Positions 41,190-51,345 are shown, numbered from the stretch's first letter. The stretch: DNA of 64,000 bases from Porphyromonadaceae bacterium W3.11 (GCA_030434245.1 JAUISX010000005.1:1-64000), one strand, 5' to 3'. Made by a program: numbers and translations. The notes: generated by a model not told the origin, from the sequence alone.

Positions 41190-43352
41190 ATGAATAGAGC
41201 ATATAGTGATAGTGAGTATAAGTTGGAAGATCTTTATCCCGAGCGCGTTCGTTGGCATGTTCGCTCAGTATTGAACGGGCAGTATGGTTCTGTCCTTAGG
41301 GATCTTAGATCGCTGCCTATTAACTCTCCTAGCGAGATTGAGACCCTTCGGAATACTCATCAGTATTTGTGTCAGTATTATGTGAATGGGAGTGAAGATC
41401 CTCAGAGAAGAGCGATCTTGAATGATATCGGACGTAAACTGATGACCTGGATTCGTAGGAATACAGAGCATATAGAGATGGAAGAACGTCCGTATGAGAA
41501 GCGTGCTTCTACCATTCGCCCTATAGGGGAGCTGTTTGAAGAACAGATGGATGGTCTTTTGCTTGAAAAGATAGGGGAGCTGAAGGCAAGTGATATGTAT
41601 AGTAGTCATTTCTTTGACACTCTGGATCTCGTATTTGACTTGATCTGGACCAAGCTAGAACTTAGCTCTGAAGAGTGCGGGTGTATTATTAATTACATTG
41701 AGGAGAGTGAAGATGAGCTCTCATCTCGTACGATCATAGCGGCTCTATTCCTTGGTGCTATGGAGTACTTCGACCTTGAAAAGCTGAAGGCTATTAAGGA
41801 GTGCCTTAGAGGAAGTCACTCAGTTGAGGTGAGAGGTACTGCCTTAGCGGCTCTTATTATAATAGGTAGGAGACATCAGGATGAATTGGTTGCACTCCAT
41901 AGTGATTTTAATAGCGAGGTATTAGATCTATTTGAGCAGAATGACATCCAAACAGAGCTCCCATCTGTCCTAAAGGTGATTTTTACATCATATAAGACTA
42001 CTGAGAACCATCGGATCTTCAAAGAGAAAATTTTACCTGAATTAAGTAGCATCTCTGATAAGTTGCAGCAGGTCATGGGTAATAACCTTCAGGATCGTTT
42101 GGATAAGCTACAGGAGATGGACCCCGATAAGATGGAGGAGGTAGAACGGCTGATGATGGAAAGCACTGGGGATAAGTTCTCCATCATGAGAGATCCCAAT
42201 CAAGATGTGGTATATCATATGGTGACTGAATTGAAGACCTTCCCATTCTTCAATAAGGTGAGTCATTGGTTTATGCCCTATGATGCGAGATTTCCCGGGA
42301 TTGATCCTGATAATGCTGAGGCTCTGGATAGGCTTGCCCCAATTTTATTCCAAGGTAGGCAGATTATCTCATCTGATATGTACTCCTATGCTTTTGTGAA
42401 TGCGTGGAGCAATGTGGAGGAGACGATTATGATGCAGATGCAGGGTATGCCCGTGCCAGATGTGACTCCCTCTGAGAGAGGGATAGCGGACGTGGTGGAG
42501 GACTTTGTATTTGGAGCCTATCGTTTTTATCAGTTGTCAACCCATGCAAGAGGGATGAAGAACCCTTTTAAAAACTCCCCTTATGTCCTTGATGGTGCCT
42601 TCCTACAAAGAAAGGGGATAATTAGGGAAAATGATTTGTATGACGTTGCTAATTTATTGGTCAGATATCAGCAGTATGAGATGGCTGGCTGGACGTATGA
42701 GCGGATGGTTTGTGATTATATGACGGCATCGGCTGAGGTTTGGCGTGGGATGGCAGTTGCTAATATGATGCGTGGAAAAGATGAGAAAGCCTTAGAGCAG
42801 CTGCAGCAGGCAGTAGAGCTTGAAGGAAAGACATCTATCACGACTCGTAAGATAGCGGAGCTTTTGACCCGCTTAGGTCGTCGTGAGGATGCTGTGAAGT
42901 GGCTGGAGCAGGGTGAATCAGAGCTGCCCGAGGAAGAGGGCGTTCTCTCTTATGAAAGGGCTAAGCTACTATATCAAATGGAGCGATATGAGGATGCGTT
43001 GCAAGCTGCGTTTAAGGCAAACTTCCTTGCTGACGGAGCTTCAGAGAAGGTGGTCCTCTTTCTAACCATCATATTGCTAAAATTAAATCGGGCCGAAGAA
43101 GCTCTTCCTCTCATTGGGTCTGATGACACTATGAGTGGAGAAAAGTTGATGATGAGAGGCATTACTGAGTTAGCTGTTGGGAACAAGTCTAAAGGTATCG
43201 AGATCTTAAGAAAATGGATGAGTAGCGGTGCTATCGGTGGTGACTTAGAGGAGCGTCTGAACCTTTTGACCCCTTATGGATATGAGCCATGGGAGCAAGC
43301 TTTATTACTGGATGTGGTACTTAATCTAATTGATATACATGAAGAGGGTTGA
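41190..43352 (+). CDS. Large tetratricopeptide-repeat protein
   Basis: A 720-residue soluble, helical protein. The C-terminal third (about 485-650) has TPR-like pairs such as Ala-Gly-Trp-Thr-Tyr-Glu-Arg-Met, Lys-Ala-Leu-Glu-Gln-Leu-Gln-Gln-Ala-Val-Glu-Leu and Arg-Tyr-Glu-Asp-Ala-Leu-Gln-Ala-Ala-Phe. The N-terminal two thirds are helical, repeat-like and unassigned. No signal peptide is present. TPR proteins usually scaffold protein complexes; the partner is unknown. A GTG at 41187 is an alternative start. It overlaps the next gene by 14 bases. Confidence 0.8.
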   Translation: MNRAYSDSEYKLEDLYPERVRWHVRSVLNGQYGSVLRDLRSLPINSPSEIETLRNTHQYLCQYYVNGSEDPQRRAILNDIGRKLMTWIRRNTEHIEMEERPYEKRASTIRPIGELFEEQMDGLLLEKIGELKASDMYSSHFFDTLDLVFDLIWTKLELSSEECGCIINYIEESEDELSSRTIIAALFLGAMEYFDLEKLKAIKECLRGSHSVEVRGTALAALIIIGRRHQDELVALHSDFNSEVLDLFEQNDIQTELPSVLKVIFTSYKTTENHRIFKEKILPELSSISDKLQQVMGNNLQDRLDKLQEMDPDKMEEVERLMMESTGDKFSIMRDPNQDVVYHMVTELKTFPFFNKVSHWFMPYDARFPGIDPDNAEALDRLAPILFQGRQIISSDMYSYAFVNAWSNVEETIMMQMQGMPVPDVTPSERGIADVVEDFVFGAYRFYQLSTHARGMKNPFKNSPYVLDGAFLQRKGIIRENDLYDVANLLVRYQQYEMAGWTYERMVCDYMTASAEVWRGMAVANMMRGKDEKALEQLQQAVELEGKTSITTRKIAELLTRLGRREDAVKWLEQGESELPEEEGVLSYERAKLLYQMERYEDALQAAFKANFLADGASEKVVLFLTIILLKLNRAEEALPLIGSDDTMSGEKLMMRGITELAVGNKSKGIEILRKWMSSGAIGGDLEERLNLLTPYGYEPWEQALLLDVVLNLIDIHEEG

Positions 43353-44382
43353 TTTATTGGTCGTGTTGCTACTATTAGCAGCATTGATGATGGGCTGTAA
43401 GAGACAGAAGAGTGCCGAGGGGCAATTGATAGAGATCGATTGGCTTCAGCCTGCTGACAGCTCTAGAGAAATGTACATCATGACTTATGGAGCTAATGAT
43501 ATGGTGATAGATACACTATTGGCTAATAAGAAGGGACGTATGAGGTTCTCTCGGAGAGTGGATAGAGATACGATAGATTTATTTCTCCTTAGGAGTGGTA
43601 GTGATGAACTCCTGATTCCGCTTTTCCCTCATCAGCTAGATGATATAAGTGTGAAATATGATGGGGATAGCCTGTATATGAAAGGGATTAAGTATCAAGA
43701 GCAGATTCATCGTTATTATACCCTCTTAGATAGTTGTCAGTTAGATATCTCTGAGGATATGCTTTCATTCTTACAGGAGCAGAATAGAGAACCTGTAACC
43801 CTATTATTTGTGAGAGACTTAATCCGTAGATTTCCACAAACAACATGTGTGACAGAGCTTAGTAGAATAGAAGACATGACTCTCCGAATATCAATGGATT
43901 ATGCTCGAATAATAGGGGCTGAGGGATCTCTGATGGGTTATCAGCCACGTTATGAATTTCCTAATTATGTGAGGATAAGTGGTAAGGAGAGCTCTATTGA
44001 TTTAAAAAAGAAAATGGATAAAAAGCCTTTAATGGCTGTCGCATTAATGGATATTAGTACTGCGGATAGCACTCATTTAGCGAGAGCTAAAAAGTATTAC
44101 TCCACATTAGATAGTCTCGGGTTACCTAGTTTAAGTGTTTTACCTTTTGTTGATTCTTTACCAAAAGGATGGAGCGTAGTAGATAACGGGACATGGCGGT
44201 ATTTTATGCTTGATTCTATAGGTGATGCTAGTAACTTTATAGATGCATATCATTTTTCTATGCCACCCATATATATGTTGGTCGATAGTACGATGCAGAT
44301 ATGGAGGCGCTGGAATACACCAGATAGCTTAGTAAACTTTATGAAGTCTTACGATGAGAGATCACGTGTAAGTAATAAGTGA
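43339..44382 (+). CDS. Lipoprotein with DUF4369-like and thioredoxin-like regions
   Basis: A 347-residue lipoprotein (lipobox Leu-Met-Met-Gly-Cys near residue 20). The first half resembles the DUF4369 beta domain that precedes thioredoxin-like domains in Bacteroidetes lipoproteins. The second half has a thioredoxin-like layout ending Pro-Pro-Ile-Tyr-Met-Leu-Val-Asp, but no Cys-x-x-Cys is present, so it cannot act as a disulphide oxidoreductase. Function unknown. ATG 43339 is chosen; the gene starts inside the end of the TPR gene. Confidence 0.7.
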   Translation: MKRVDLLVVLLLLAALMMGCKRQKSAEGQLIEIDWLQPADSSREMYIMTYGANDMVIDTLLANKKGRMRFSRRVDRDTIDLFLLRSGSDELLIPLFPHQLDDISVKYDGDSLYMKGIKYQEQIHRYYTLLDSCQLDISEDMLSFLQEQNREPVTLLFVRDLIRRFPQTTCVTELSRIEDMTLRISMDYARIIGAEGSLMGYQPRYEFPNYVRISGKESSIDLKKKMDKKPLMAVALMDISTADSTHLARAKKYYSTLDSLGLPSLSVLPFVDSLPKGWSVVDNGTWRYFMLDSIGDASNFIDAYHFSMPPIYMLVDSTMQIWRRWNTPDSLVNFMKSYDERSRVSNK

Positions 44383-44417
44383 GATGGGTAAGTCTGTCTA
44401 TAGGTAGTTGTAAGGTA

Positions 44418-46007
44418 ATGGAGATAGAATTTTTGAATGAATCAGATGGCGGTAGTCGTTTGGTGAAAGTGTATGGAGCCGCGGTTAATGGTATTCAAGC
44501 CATTAAAGTAACTATAGAAGCCCAAATGAGTAATGGGACTCGTTTCCTATTGGTCGGATTGCCAGATACTGCTGTGAAAGAGAGTCATCAGCGTATTCAG
44601 GCTGCGATGGCAGAAAGTGGGATGCAGTACAAACTAAAGAGATACATCATTAATATGGCTCCAGCTGACCTAAAGAAAGAAGGAGCTGCCTATGACCTAC
44701 CACTTGCTATCGCATTATTGACCTTAAGTGAAGACCTGCCATGTGAAAAGCTTAGGTCAACAATGATTATGGGCGAATTGGCATTAGATGGTCAGATTCG
44801 TCCTATTCATGGTGTGCTACCTATGACCTTGACAGCTCTCAAGGAAGGCTTTGATACCATTATTGTGCCTAAAAGTAATGCTCGAGAGGCCGCGGTGGTA
44901 GAGGGAATATCGGTATTGGGAGCGGATACATTAATTAACGTGGTGGAGTATCTCAAGGGAAATGAGACCGCCTTGCAGAAATATTCATATTCGGAAGAAG
45001 AGGACGCTGTAGATACTCTATTGGATAGAGTGGATTTTGCGGAAGTCAAAGGGCAGGAGTCTGTCAAGAGAGCTATGGAAGTGGCTGCCGCTGGTATGCA
45101 TAATATCATCATGATCGGTCCTCCTGGTAGCGGCAAGTCTATGATGGCTAAGAGGGTGCCAACTATTCTACCGCCTCTCTCCAAAGAAGAGGCTCTTGAA
45201 ACCACTATGATACATTCTGTAGCTGGTACACTTCCTGTGGATACAGCATTGATACGACATCGTCCTTATCGTTCACCACATCATAGTACTTCACATGTGG
45301 CTCTCGTCGGGGGTGGATCATATCCTAAGCCAGGAGAGATATCTCTGGCTCATAACGGGGTGTTATTTTTAGACGAACTGCCTGAGTTTGCTAGGAATGT
45401 GCTTGAGGTCTTAAGGCAGCCGCTAGAGGATAGGATGATCACAATATCTAGGGCTAGGCAGACGGTAGAGTTCCCAGCCTCATTTATGTTGGTCGCTTCT
45501 ATGAATCCCTGTCCATGTGGCTATTATAATGATCCAGATCATACTCGGTGTCAGTGTCCCTCTCATATTATTCAGAATTATCTGAATCGTGTCTCTGGAC
45601 CATTGCTAGACCGAATAGACATACAGGTGGAGATTGCTCCAGTCCCATTTGAATCCCTCTCTGATAAGGCTCCAGGTGAGTCCAGTGCTGCTATTAGAGA
45701 GCGAGTCATGAAAGCCAGAGAGATACAACGCCAGAGATTTAAGGACCTGCCTGGTATTCATAGCAATTCGCAGATGACTCCCAAGTTAATGCAGGAATAT
45801 GTACATGTAGGTGCTGAAGGATTAAAGCGAATCCGCTTGGCTATGGATCGCTTTAAGCTGTCCGCTCGTGCTTATGATCGAATCTTAAAAGTCTCTCGTA
45901 CGATTGCTGACCTTGCTGGTAGTGAAGAGATACTCACTTCACATATCTCTGAGGCGGTAAACTATCGTAAACTTGACCGAAGCACTTGGGGAGAGCGTTC
46001 ATTATAA
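44418..46007 (+). CDS. YifB/ComM-family Mg-chelatase-like AAA+ ATPase
   Basis: A 529-residue protein. The N-terminal domain has the LonC-like fold with Leu-Val-Gly-Leu-Pro-Asp-Thr-Ala-Val-Lys-Glu-Ser. The AAA+ core carries Walker A Gly-Pro-Pro-Gly-Ser-Gly-Lys-Ser and Walker B Leu-Phe-Leu-Asp-Glu-Leu-Pro-Glu-Phe, and a zinc-like cluster (Asn-Pro-Cys-Pro-Cys-Gly-Tyr-Tyr) follows. ComM is a branch-migration helicase that helps natural transformation; a ComEC is also in this window. ATG 44418 gives the family start; the longer GTG at 44379 overlaps the previous gene. Confidence 0.93.
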   Translation: MEIEFLNESDGGSRLVKVYGAAVNGIQAIKVTIEAQMSNGTRFLLVGLPDTAVKESHQRIQAAMAESGMQYKLKRYIINMAPADLKKEGAAYDLPLAIALLTLSEDLPCEKLRSTMIMGELALDGQIRPIHGVLPMTLTALKEGFDTIIVPKSNAREAAVVEGISVLGADTLINVVEYLKGNETALQKYSYSEEEDAVDTLLDRVDFAEVKGQESVKRAMEVAAAGMHNIIMIGPPGSGKSMMAKRVPTILPPLSKEEALETTMIHSVAGTLPVDTALIRHRPYRSPHHSTSHVALVGGGSYPKPGEISLAHNGVLFLDELPEFARNVLEVLRQPLEDRMITISRARQTVEFPASFMLVASMNPCPCGYYNDPDHTRCQCPSHIIQNYLNRVSGPLLDRIDIQVEIAPVPFESLSDKAPGESSAAIRERVMKAREIQRQRFKDLPGIHSNSQMTPKLMQEYVHVGAEGLKRIRLAMDRFKLSARAYDRILKVSRTIADLAGSEEILTSHISEAVNYRKLDRSTWGERSL

Positions 46008-46021
46008 TTTAGAAGTCTATT

Positions 46022-46660
46022 ATGAGCGATAACCAAGGGCAAATATCTTTCTGTGACGTTGGCTTTTCATTCGGAGAGAAGAAAGTTATAGAACATTTTT
46101 CAGCACTAATTCGTCGAGGAGAACATGTCAGTATAATGGGGCCTTCTGGTATTGGAAAGAGTACCTTAATGAATAGCCTTATAGGACTCTCTATTCCGAT
46201 GTCAGGAGAAATTATGGTAAATGGGGTCGCAGTTATACCAGAGAATATCCAGCTGATTCGTGAAACTGTTTCATGGGTTCCCCAGAATGTTCAGTTACCG
46301 TATTCGACAGTACGTGAAATGTTAAGAGCACCATATGACTTAGCCGTCAATAGAGGTGCAAAATTCGATAGCAGTCAGTGCCTTCAATTTTTAGAGCAAT
46401 TGAATTTGGAAGCGTCTATTCTAGAGAAGTCCATAACATCACTTTCAGGAGGGGAAAAGCAGCGATTGCTAATTATTTCTGCATTAATGTTAGAGCGTAA
46501 AATTCTTCTTTTAGATGAGCCTACATCGGCTTTAGATAGCCGTAATATTGTGCGATTAAGTGGACTACTAAGCTCTTTGGGGGATACAACGATTTTATCA
46601 GTGACTCATGATGAAAAATTTGCCGCTTCGATGGATCGTATTATATTGTTAGATAAGTAG
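46022..46660 (+). CDS. fetA: FetA-like ABC transporter ATP-binding protein
   Basis: A 212-residue ABC ATPase with Walker A Gly-Pro-Ser-Gly-Ile-Gly-Lys-Ser-Thr near residue 40, signature Leu-Ser-Gly-Gly-Glu-Lys-Gln-Arg, Walker B Ile-Leu-Leu-Leu-Asp-Glu-Pro, and the H-loop Ser-Val-Thr-His-Asp. It is paired with a UPF0014-type permease ten bases downstream. In E. coli the FetA/FetB pair exports iron and protects against peroxide stress; substrate here is inferred from the permease family. Confidence 0.85.
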   Translation: MSDNQGQISFCDVGFSFGEKKVIEHFSALIRRGEHVSIMGPSGIGKSTLMNSLIGLSIPMSGEIMVNGVAVIPENIQLIRETVSWVPQNVQLPYSTVREMLRAPYDLAVNRGAKFDSSQCLQFLEQLNLEASILEKSITSLSGGEKQRLLIISALMLERKILLLDEPTSALDSRNIVRLSGLLSSLGDTTILSVTHDEKFAASMDRIILLDK

Positions 46661-46669
46661 TGGTTAGGT

Positions 46670-47458
46670 ATGGTAGAAATCTCGTTTGTTCAGTTGCTTA
46701 TAGGCTTATTGTTAGTCTTAGTGCCTGCTGTTATTCTTTATTATTATCAAACGGGGCTCGTAAGGGCTTTATTGGTTTCTGTAGTAAGGATGGTGTTACA
46801 GTTGTTCCTCGTTGGGGTATATTTGAAATACCTTTTTGAGTGGAATAACACTTGGGTAAATATTGCTTGGCTATTAATCATGACTTTTGTCTGTGCTTTT
46901 ACCTTATTAAAGAGGGTTGATTTACCGGTCTGGCGACTATTTATTCCCATTTACTTATCTATCCTTTTTGCGCTGGTTATTATTGCAGTGTACTTCCTCA
47001 AGGGTGTCCTTCAGATAGAGTATCTATTTGAGAGTAGATATTTTATACCTATATGCGGTATTTTATTGGGGAATATCCTTTCAACCAATGTGGTTGGATT
47101 AAATGCACTGTATGACGGTTTGTTCAATGGATCCCAGTATTATCACTATCTATTGTGCAATGGTGCTAAAATAGAAGAGGCCCTTAAGCCTTTTTTCCAA
47201 AAAGCTCTTATTAAAGCATCTAATCCAACGATCGCGTCGATGGCCGTGATGGGGTTGATTTCTTTACCAGGGACACTTATAGGACAAATATTGGGAGGTA
47301 GCCCTCCCGGAGTTGCTATTCGTTATCAGATAATGATTATGGTCATAATTGCATCTAGCTCATTGATTTCGTTATTTCTCTGTATGAGATGGTCTGTGAA
47401 ATCAGTTTTGAATGAGTATGGATGTGTGAAAGCTGACTTTAATAAGCGTATTAAGTAA
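46670..47458 (+). CDS. fetB: FetB-like ABC transporter permease (UPF0014)
   Basis: A 262-residue inner-membrane protein with about seven hydrophobic segments. Family features are Tyr-Tyr-Tyr-Gln-Thr-Gly-Leu, Gly-Asn-Ile-Leu-Ser-Thr-Asn-Val, and the ABC-contact stretch Ser-Asn-Pro-Thr-Ile-Ala-Ser-Met-Ala-Val-Met-Gly-Leu-Ile-Ser-Leu-Pro-Gly. It forms the membrane part of a putative iron exporter with fetA. Length is standard. A 340-base gap follows. Confidence 0.88.
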   Translation: MVEISFVQLLIGLLLVLVPAVILYYYQTGLVRALLVSVVRMVLQLFLVGVYLKYLFEWNNTWVNIAWLLIMTFVCAFTLLKRVDLPVWRLFIPIYLSILFALVIIAVYFLKGVLQIEYLFESRYFIPICGILLGNILSTNVVGLNALYDGLFNGSQYYHYLLCNGAKIEEALKPFFQKALIKASNPTIASMAVMGLISLPGTLIGQILGGSPPGVAIRYQIMIMVIIASSSLISLFLCMRWSVKSVLNEYGCVKADFNKRIK

Positions 47459-47826
47459 GGTTTTTAAGACGTATATTAGTTTTAAGACTGTTTGGGTTTT
47501 GTTTTATTCTAATGAATAGTCTGATACTATTAAAATACATATATAAAGACGTTTTGCTGTGTTTTATAGCTGTCTTGTAAAATACCTTTGATTATATCAA
47601 ATCTTTGTTAAGGATACTCTTTTTTGGGGGCCTGCATACCGATATTCTAGAAAAATGAGTATCTTAGTCGAGCAAAAATAAAATTTCTATTGGTTGAATA
47701 TTTATTATCATACACTCTTCTTTTATGCATAATTTTATTCGATTTTATAGGATTATCAGGCAATTCTTCTTCTTATTATTTATGAATTGCTTGATTTAGT
47801 TGGATATTAAAATATTTGATGATAAA
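47459..47826 (+). other. Intergenic gap before polysaccharide epimerase gene
   Basis: About 370 AT-rich bases. TACCTTTG at 47583-47590 fits the -7 box but lacks a well-placed TTTG, giving a leader of about 235 bases. No terminator for fetB and no other element was seen. Confidence 0.4.
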
Positions 47827-49782
47827 ATGGTAAGAATTAAAGAAAGGGTCTTCGATCGTCTTTTTGTGATATATCAAAGAGGCTATCTGAATAGAAAAAT
47901 AATTCTTTTAATGGATATACTTATAGCGATTTTCAGTGCTATAGTCTCAGAATTATTAACCAATTATTTTTTGAATCTTAGTGGAGCTATAAATTATCCA
48001 ATGAGTGTAGGTATGATTATACTCATTGTTTTAAGTACGTTGTTATATAGTGCTCTTTTCAATACACATAAGCAGATTTTTCGCTTCTCGTCAATGTACA
48101 TTAGTAGAGCGATTGTTTTCTTTGTGTTGGCTAATACGGCGACCATCATTTTAGCCGTGATTATTCTTACGAATGTGCTTGGTGTTCCTTTAGATTATAA
48201 AGCATTGTTGCTTTTTGGTGTTTTATTTTTGACCATTTTCTTTTTTCTGTTTGTCTTAGCACGTGCCTTCTTAATTGTAGTTGCCAGATGGATCAAGAAT
48301 GGACGTGAACCTATCGAAAAACAGAAGAAAAGAGTTCTGATTTTTGATGTGAGAGATAGCAGTGTAGCGGCTGCAAAACTGCTTGAAGATAGCAATGAGT
48401 ATATTGTATTAGGGTATTGTACAAAAGAAGAGGGACGTACGGATTATCAGATTGATGGTAAACCAATATATCATGTAAGAACTCTTAGTGACTTGGTGCA
48501 TGTTGCTCGTCTTAGAGCATTGCAAGGGATAATTTTTCCTGCAAAGCAGGACTTTCTAAGAGAACGTGAAAGCTTCATTTTTGATTGTGAATCTATCGGA
48601 TTGAGTACCTACTTGATGCCTGGAGTTAGTGAAAGTAATGCTACAAAGATTGCTTCTGAAAGTGTCCAAAAAGTACAGATTGAAGACCTCTTGATGCGTG
48701 ATGAGATAGAGCATAGAAAGGAGGATGTCATAAAGATGTATAAGGACAAAGTGGTCCTCGTTACTGGAGCTGCAGGAAGTATTGGATCTGAGTTGGTTAA
48801 GCAAGTTGCAACCTTGGGCGTTAAAAAGTTGATTCTTTATGACAACGCTGAGACTCCGCTTCACAATATCAGATTATATCTTGAGAAGAATTATCCAGAT
48901 TTAGACTTGGTACCTATTATTGGAGATGTGCGAATACGATCTAGACTTCGTTTTCTTTTTGAAAAGCATCGTCCTAATATTGTATTACATGCAGCAGCAT
49001 ACAAGCATGTTCCATTGATGGAAGAGAATCCATGTGAGAGTATCTTGGTAAACATCATAGGAACCAAGAATATAGCAGATTATTGCTTAGAGTACGGAGT
49101 GGAGAGAATGGTGATGGTCTCAACGGACAAAGCTGTTAATCCTACAAATGTTATGGGTGCATGTAAGAGAGCAGCTGAGATGTATGTTCAAAGCTTAGAT
49201 AAGGCTATTGAGACTGGTCAGAGAGAGGGTAAGACAATATTTATCACAACTAGATTTGGTAATGTGTTGGGTAGCCAGGGTAGTGTAATTCATTTATTCC
49301 GTAGTCAAATAGCAGAGGGTGGTCCTGTTACGGTTACACATCCAGATATTGTTAGATTTTTCATGAGTATTCCCGAGGCGTGTAGCCTTATTTTGGAGGC
49401 GAGTTCACTAGCAAAAGAGGCTCAGATCTACGTCTTCGATATGGGTGAAGAGCATAAAATTGTTGATTTAGCTCGTAACATGATACGATTGTCTGGGTTG
49501 GAGCCAGATAAAGATATTCAAATCAAATTTACGGGGCTTCGTCCTGGTGAAAAACTCTATGAAGAGGTCTTAGCAAATGGTGAAAATACATATAAAACAG
49601 AGATCGATAAGGTGATGATTGCACATGTCCGTCCTGTTGATTATGCTGAAGTAGCTCCCATTTATAATGATCTAGAGAATTTAGCACGTCAGATTAAACT
49701 AAGAGAATCTGTTCAACTCCTTAAAGTACTTGTTCCTGAGTATAAGAGTGCCAATTCTATGTACTCTGAACTGGATAAGTAA
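47827..49782 (+). CDS. CapD/WbpM-like nucleoside-diphosphate-sugar epimerase/dehydratase
   Basis: A 651-residue membrane-anchored enzyme. Four N-terminal membrane segments (about 20-165) precede a CoA-binding-like nucleotide domain (about 170-300) and the SDR catalytic domain. The latter has Val-Thr-Gly-Ala-Ala-Gly-Ser-Ile-Gly-Ser-Glu-Leu, Ala-Ala-Tyr-Lys-His-Val-Pro-Leu-Met-Glu, Ser-Thr-Asp-Lys-Ala-Val-Asn-Pro-Thr-Asn-Val-Met-Gly and the Arg-Pro-Gly-Glu-Lys-Leu-Tyr-Glu-Glu end. Relatives act on UDP-GlcNAc-type sugars for surface polysaccharide. No glycosyltransferases are adjacent. TTG 47800 is an alternative start. Confidence 0.9.
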   Translation: MVRIKERVFDRLFVIYQRGYLNRKIILLMDILIAIFSAIVSELLTNYFLNLSGAINYPMSVGMIILIVLSTLLYSALFNTHKQIFRFSSMYISRAIVFFVLANTATIILAVIILTNVLGVPLDYKALLLFGVLFLTIFFFLFVLARAFLIVVARWIKNGREPIEKQKKRVLIFDVRDSSVAAAKLLEDSNEYIVLGYCTKEEGRTDYQIDGKPIYHVRTLSDLVHVARLRALQGIIFPAKQDFLRERESFIFDCESIGLSTYLMPGVSESNATKIASESVQKVQIEDLLMRDEIEHRKEDVIKMYKDKVVLVTGAAGSIGSELVKQVATLGVKKLILYDNAETPLHNIRLYLEKNYPDLDLVPIIGDVRIRSRLRFLFEKHRPNIVLHAAAYKHVPLMEENPCESILVNIIGTKNIADYCLEYGVERMVMVSTDKAVNPTNVMGACKRAAEMYVQSLDKAIETGQREGKTIFITTRFGNVLGSQGSVIHLFRSQIAEGGPVTVTHPDIVRFFMSIPEACSLILEASSLAKEAQIYVFDMGEEHKIVDLARNMIRLSGLEPDKDIQIKFTGLRPGEKLYEEVLANGENTYKTEIDKVMIAHVRPVDYAEVAPIYNDLENLARQIKLRESVQLLKVLVPEYKSANSMYSELDK

Positions 49783-50029
49783 TATGTATGTACTTTAAGG
49801 GAGCTTGAATCGGGTAGTAATATCTTGTATTAATTTTCACGAGGTTTTTAATGTTGATCAATGTTATCCTTCGGAGTTCACCTTTTCTATAGTGTTTAAT
49901 GAGGGTAGATGCTTATAGTAGGGGAGAGGCTGATGATTTTTGAAATACGATTAGATGTCTTTGGGATAGAGCTTAGAAATGGGTATTTTTGTGTCGTGAC
50001 TTTGTTTTAGATTATTGTTAGGAAGAAAT

Positions 50030-50689
50030 ATGGAAGGTGTCCCGTTTATCGAATGGTGTTTAGAAAATCTTAATTATCTCACGATTGCTTTATTGATGAT
50101 GATTGAGAGTTCTTTTATCCCATTCCCCTCAGAGATTGTTATTCCTCCTGCAGCATATATGGCCGCATCTACAGGAGAGCTTAACTTTTATCTAGTAGTC
50201 CTTTTTGGGACCCTAGGAGCGATATGTGGAGCCTTAATTAATTATGGTTTAGCCTACGCTTTAGGTCGCCCCATTGTTCATCGTTTTGCAAGAAGTAGGA
50301 TAGGGGGGTTTTTGTTACTATCCGAGGACGGCTTGGTAAAAGCAGAGCAGTATTTTGTAGAGCATGGTAAGGTCTCAACTCTCATAGGGCGTTTGGTGCC
50401 TGGAATACGTCAGTTAATATCCATTCCCGCTGGATTGTCTAAGATGAAGTTAAGCACATTTATAATATTTACTGCACTAGGTGCTGGTGTATGGAATATT
50501 GTTTTGGCCGCAATTGGTTGGTATGCCGAGAGTGTGGTTCCTCGAGACGAACTGATGAGTTATGTATATCATTATAGTAAACCTATTGGCTATGCCATCT
50601 TAGGTATTGTGTCTATAGTCTTGATTTATATGACTGTTCGTGCTCTTCGCAGACCCAAAGTGAAGGTTGTTGATGATAATATTAAGTAA
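50030..50689 (+). CDS. DedA-family membrane protein
   Basis: A 219-residue inner-membrane protein with about four to five hydrophobic segments. DedA hallmarks are Glu-Ser-Ser-Phe-Ile-Pro-Phe-Pro-Ser-Glu near residue 25 and the Gly-Arg-Leu-Val-Pro-Gly-Ile-Arg-Gln-Leu-Ile-Ser-Ile-Pro-Ala-Gly segment in the middle. Some family members recycle undecaprenyl-phosphate or phosphatidylethanolamine-type lipid carriers; others affect envelope homeostasis. ATG 50030 is chosen over TTG 50015. The stop overlaps the next start as TAATG. Confidence 0.9.
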   Translation: MEGVPFIEWCLENLNYLTIALLMMIESSFIPFPSEIVIPPAAYMAASTGELNFYLVVLFGTLGAICGALINYGLAYALGRPIVHRFARSRIGGFLLLSEDGLVKAEQYFVEHGKVSTLIGRLVPGIRQLISIPAGLSKMKLSTFIIFTALGAGVWNIVLAAIGWYAESVVPRDELMSYVYHYSKPIGYAILGIVSIVLIYMTVRALRRPKVKVVDDNIK

Positions 50690-51345
50690 TGTCTGCACGT
50701 AAGATTGTCATAGACTTTTGGGGCGATATAACTTGCCCGTTTTGTTATCTTGGTGAACACGCTTTACGAAGAGCTCTATCTTCATTTGAGTATCAAGATT
50801 TAGTTGAATTCAGATGGCGTAGTTGCTTGCTCCATGCAGATTGGAAGGTTGGAGAAAGTAGGACGTGGAATGAATTCAAAGACACTATTAGTGATTTTGA
50901 TGTCAAGCGTACATTGGAGAAGAAAGAATCTATCTTAAAAGAATTAGCTAATAGATATAGTCTTCATTATAATTTGGCAAATGCTTTTTCTCATAATTCT
51001 GTTAATGCAGCAAGGCTGCTAAAGTTAGCTAATAGTAAAAGTAAGGCCCTTGATCTAGCATTAGCTTTTGGTGAAGGTTATTTTGAGGAAGCCATCGATA
51101 TGAGCCAGTTGAGATACCTAAGAGAAAAAGCCGTGGAGGTAGGGCTAAGTAAATCAGAGGTTGATGAAGTGCTTTCTAGTGATCTATTTTTAGATGAGGT
51201 CAATAAGGATCAAGAGGATGCTCTGAAATATGCGTATAATTATGTCCCTACGATTTATTTTAATGGCTCTTTCATAAATGAAGGCCTGCTTAAAGAACAA
51301 ATAATTACTGAAGCCCTTCATCAAACGATGAAAGAGATTCAATGA
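50689..51345 (+). CDS. FrnE-like DsbA-family oxidoreductase
   Basis: A 218-residue protein with a thioredoxin fold and helical insertion. Cys16-Pro-Phe-Cys19 forms the active site, preceded by Asp-Phe-Trp-Gly-Asp-Ile-Thr; Val-Pro-Thr-Ile-Tyr-Phe-Asn-Gly near residue 185 supplies the cis-Pro. No signal peptide is present, so it is cytoplasmic, as is usual for the FrnE subgroup. It is coupled to the DedA gene by a TAATG overlap. Substrate is unknown. Confidence 0.88.
   Translation: MSARKIVIDFWGDITCPFCYLGEHALRRALSSFEYQDLVEFRWRSCLLHADWKVGESRTWNEFKDTISDFDVKRTLEKKESILKELANRYSLHYNLANAFSHNSVNAARLLKLANSKSKALDLALAFGEGYFEEAIDMSQLRYLREKAVEVGLSKSEVDEVLSSDLFLDEVNKDQEDALKYAYNYVPTIYFNGSFINEGLLKEQIITEALHQTMKEIQ

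Noticed and set aside
40922-43352. Imm17-like gene plus large TPR gene as a toxin-immunity pair
   Set aside because: The TPR protein has no toxin domain, secretion signal or export-type N-terminus, so the pairing is not supported.
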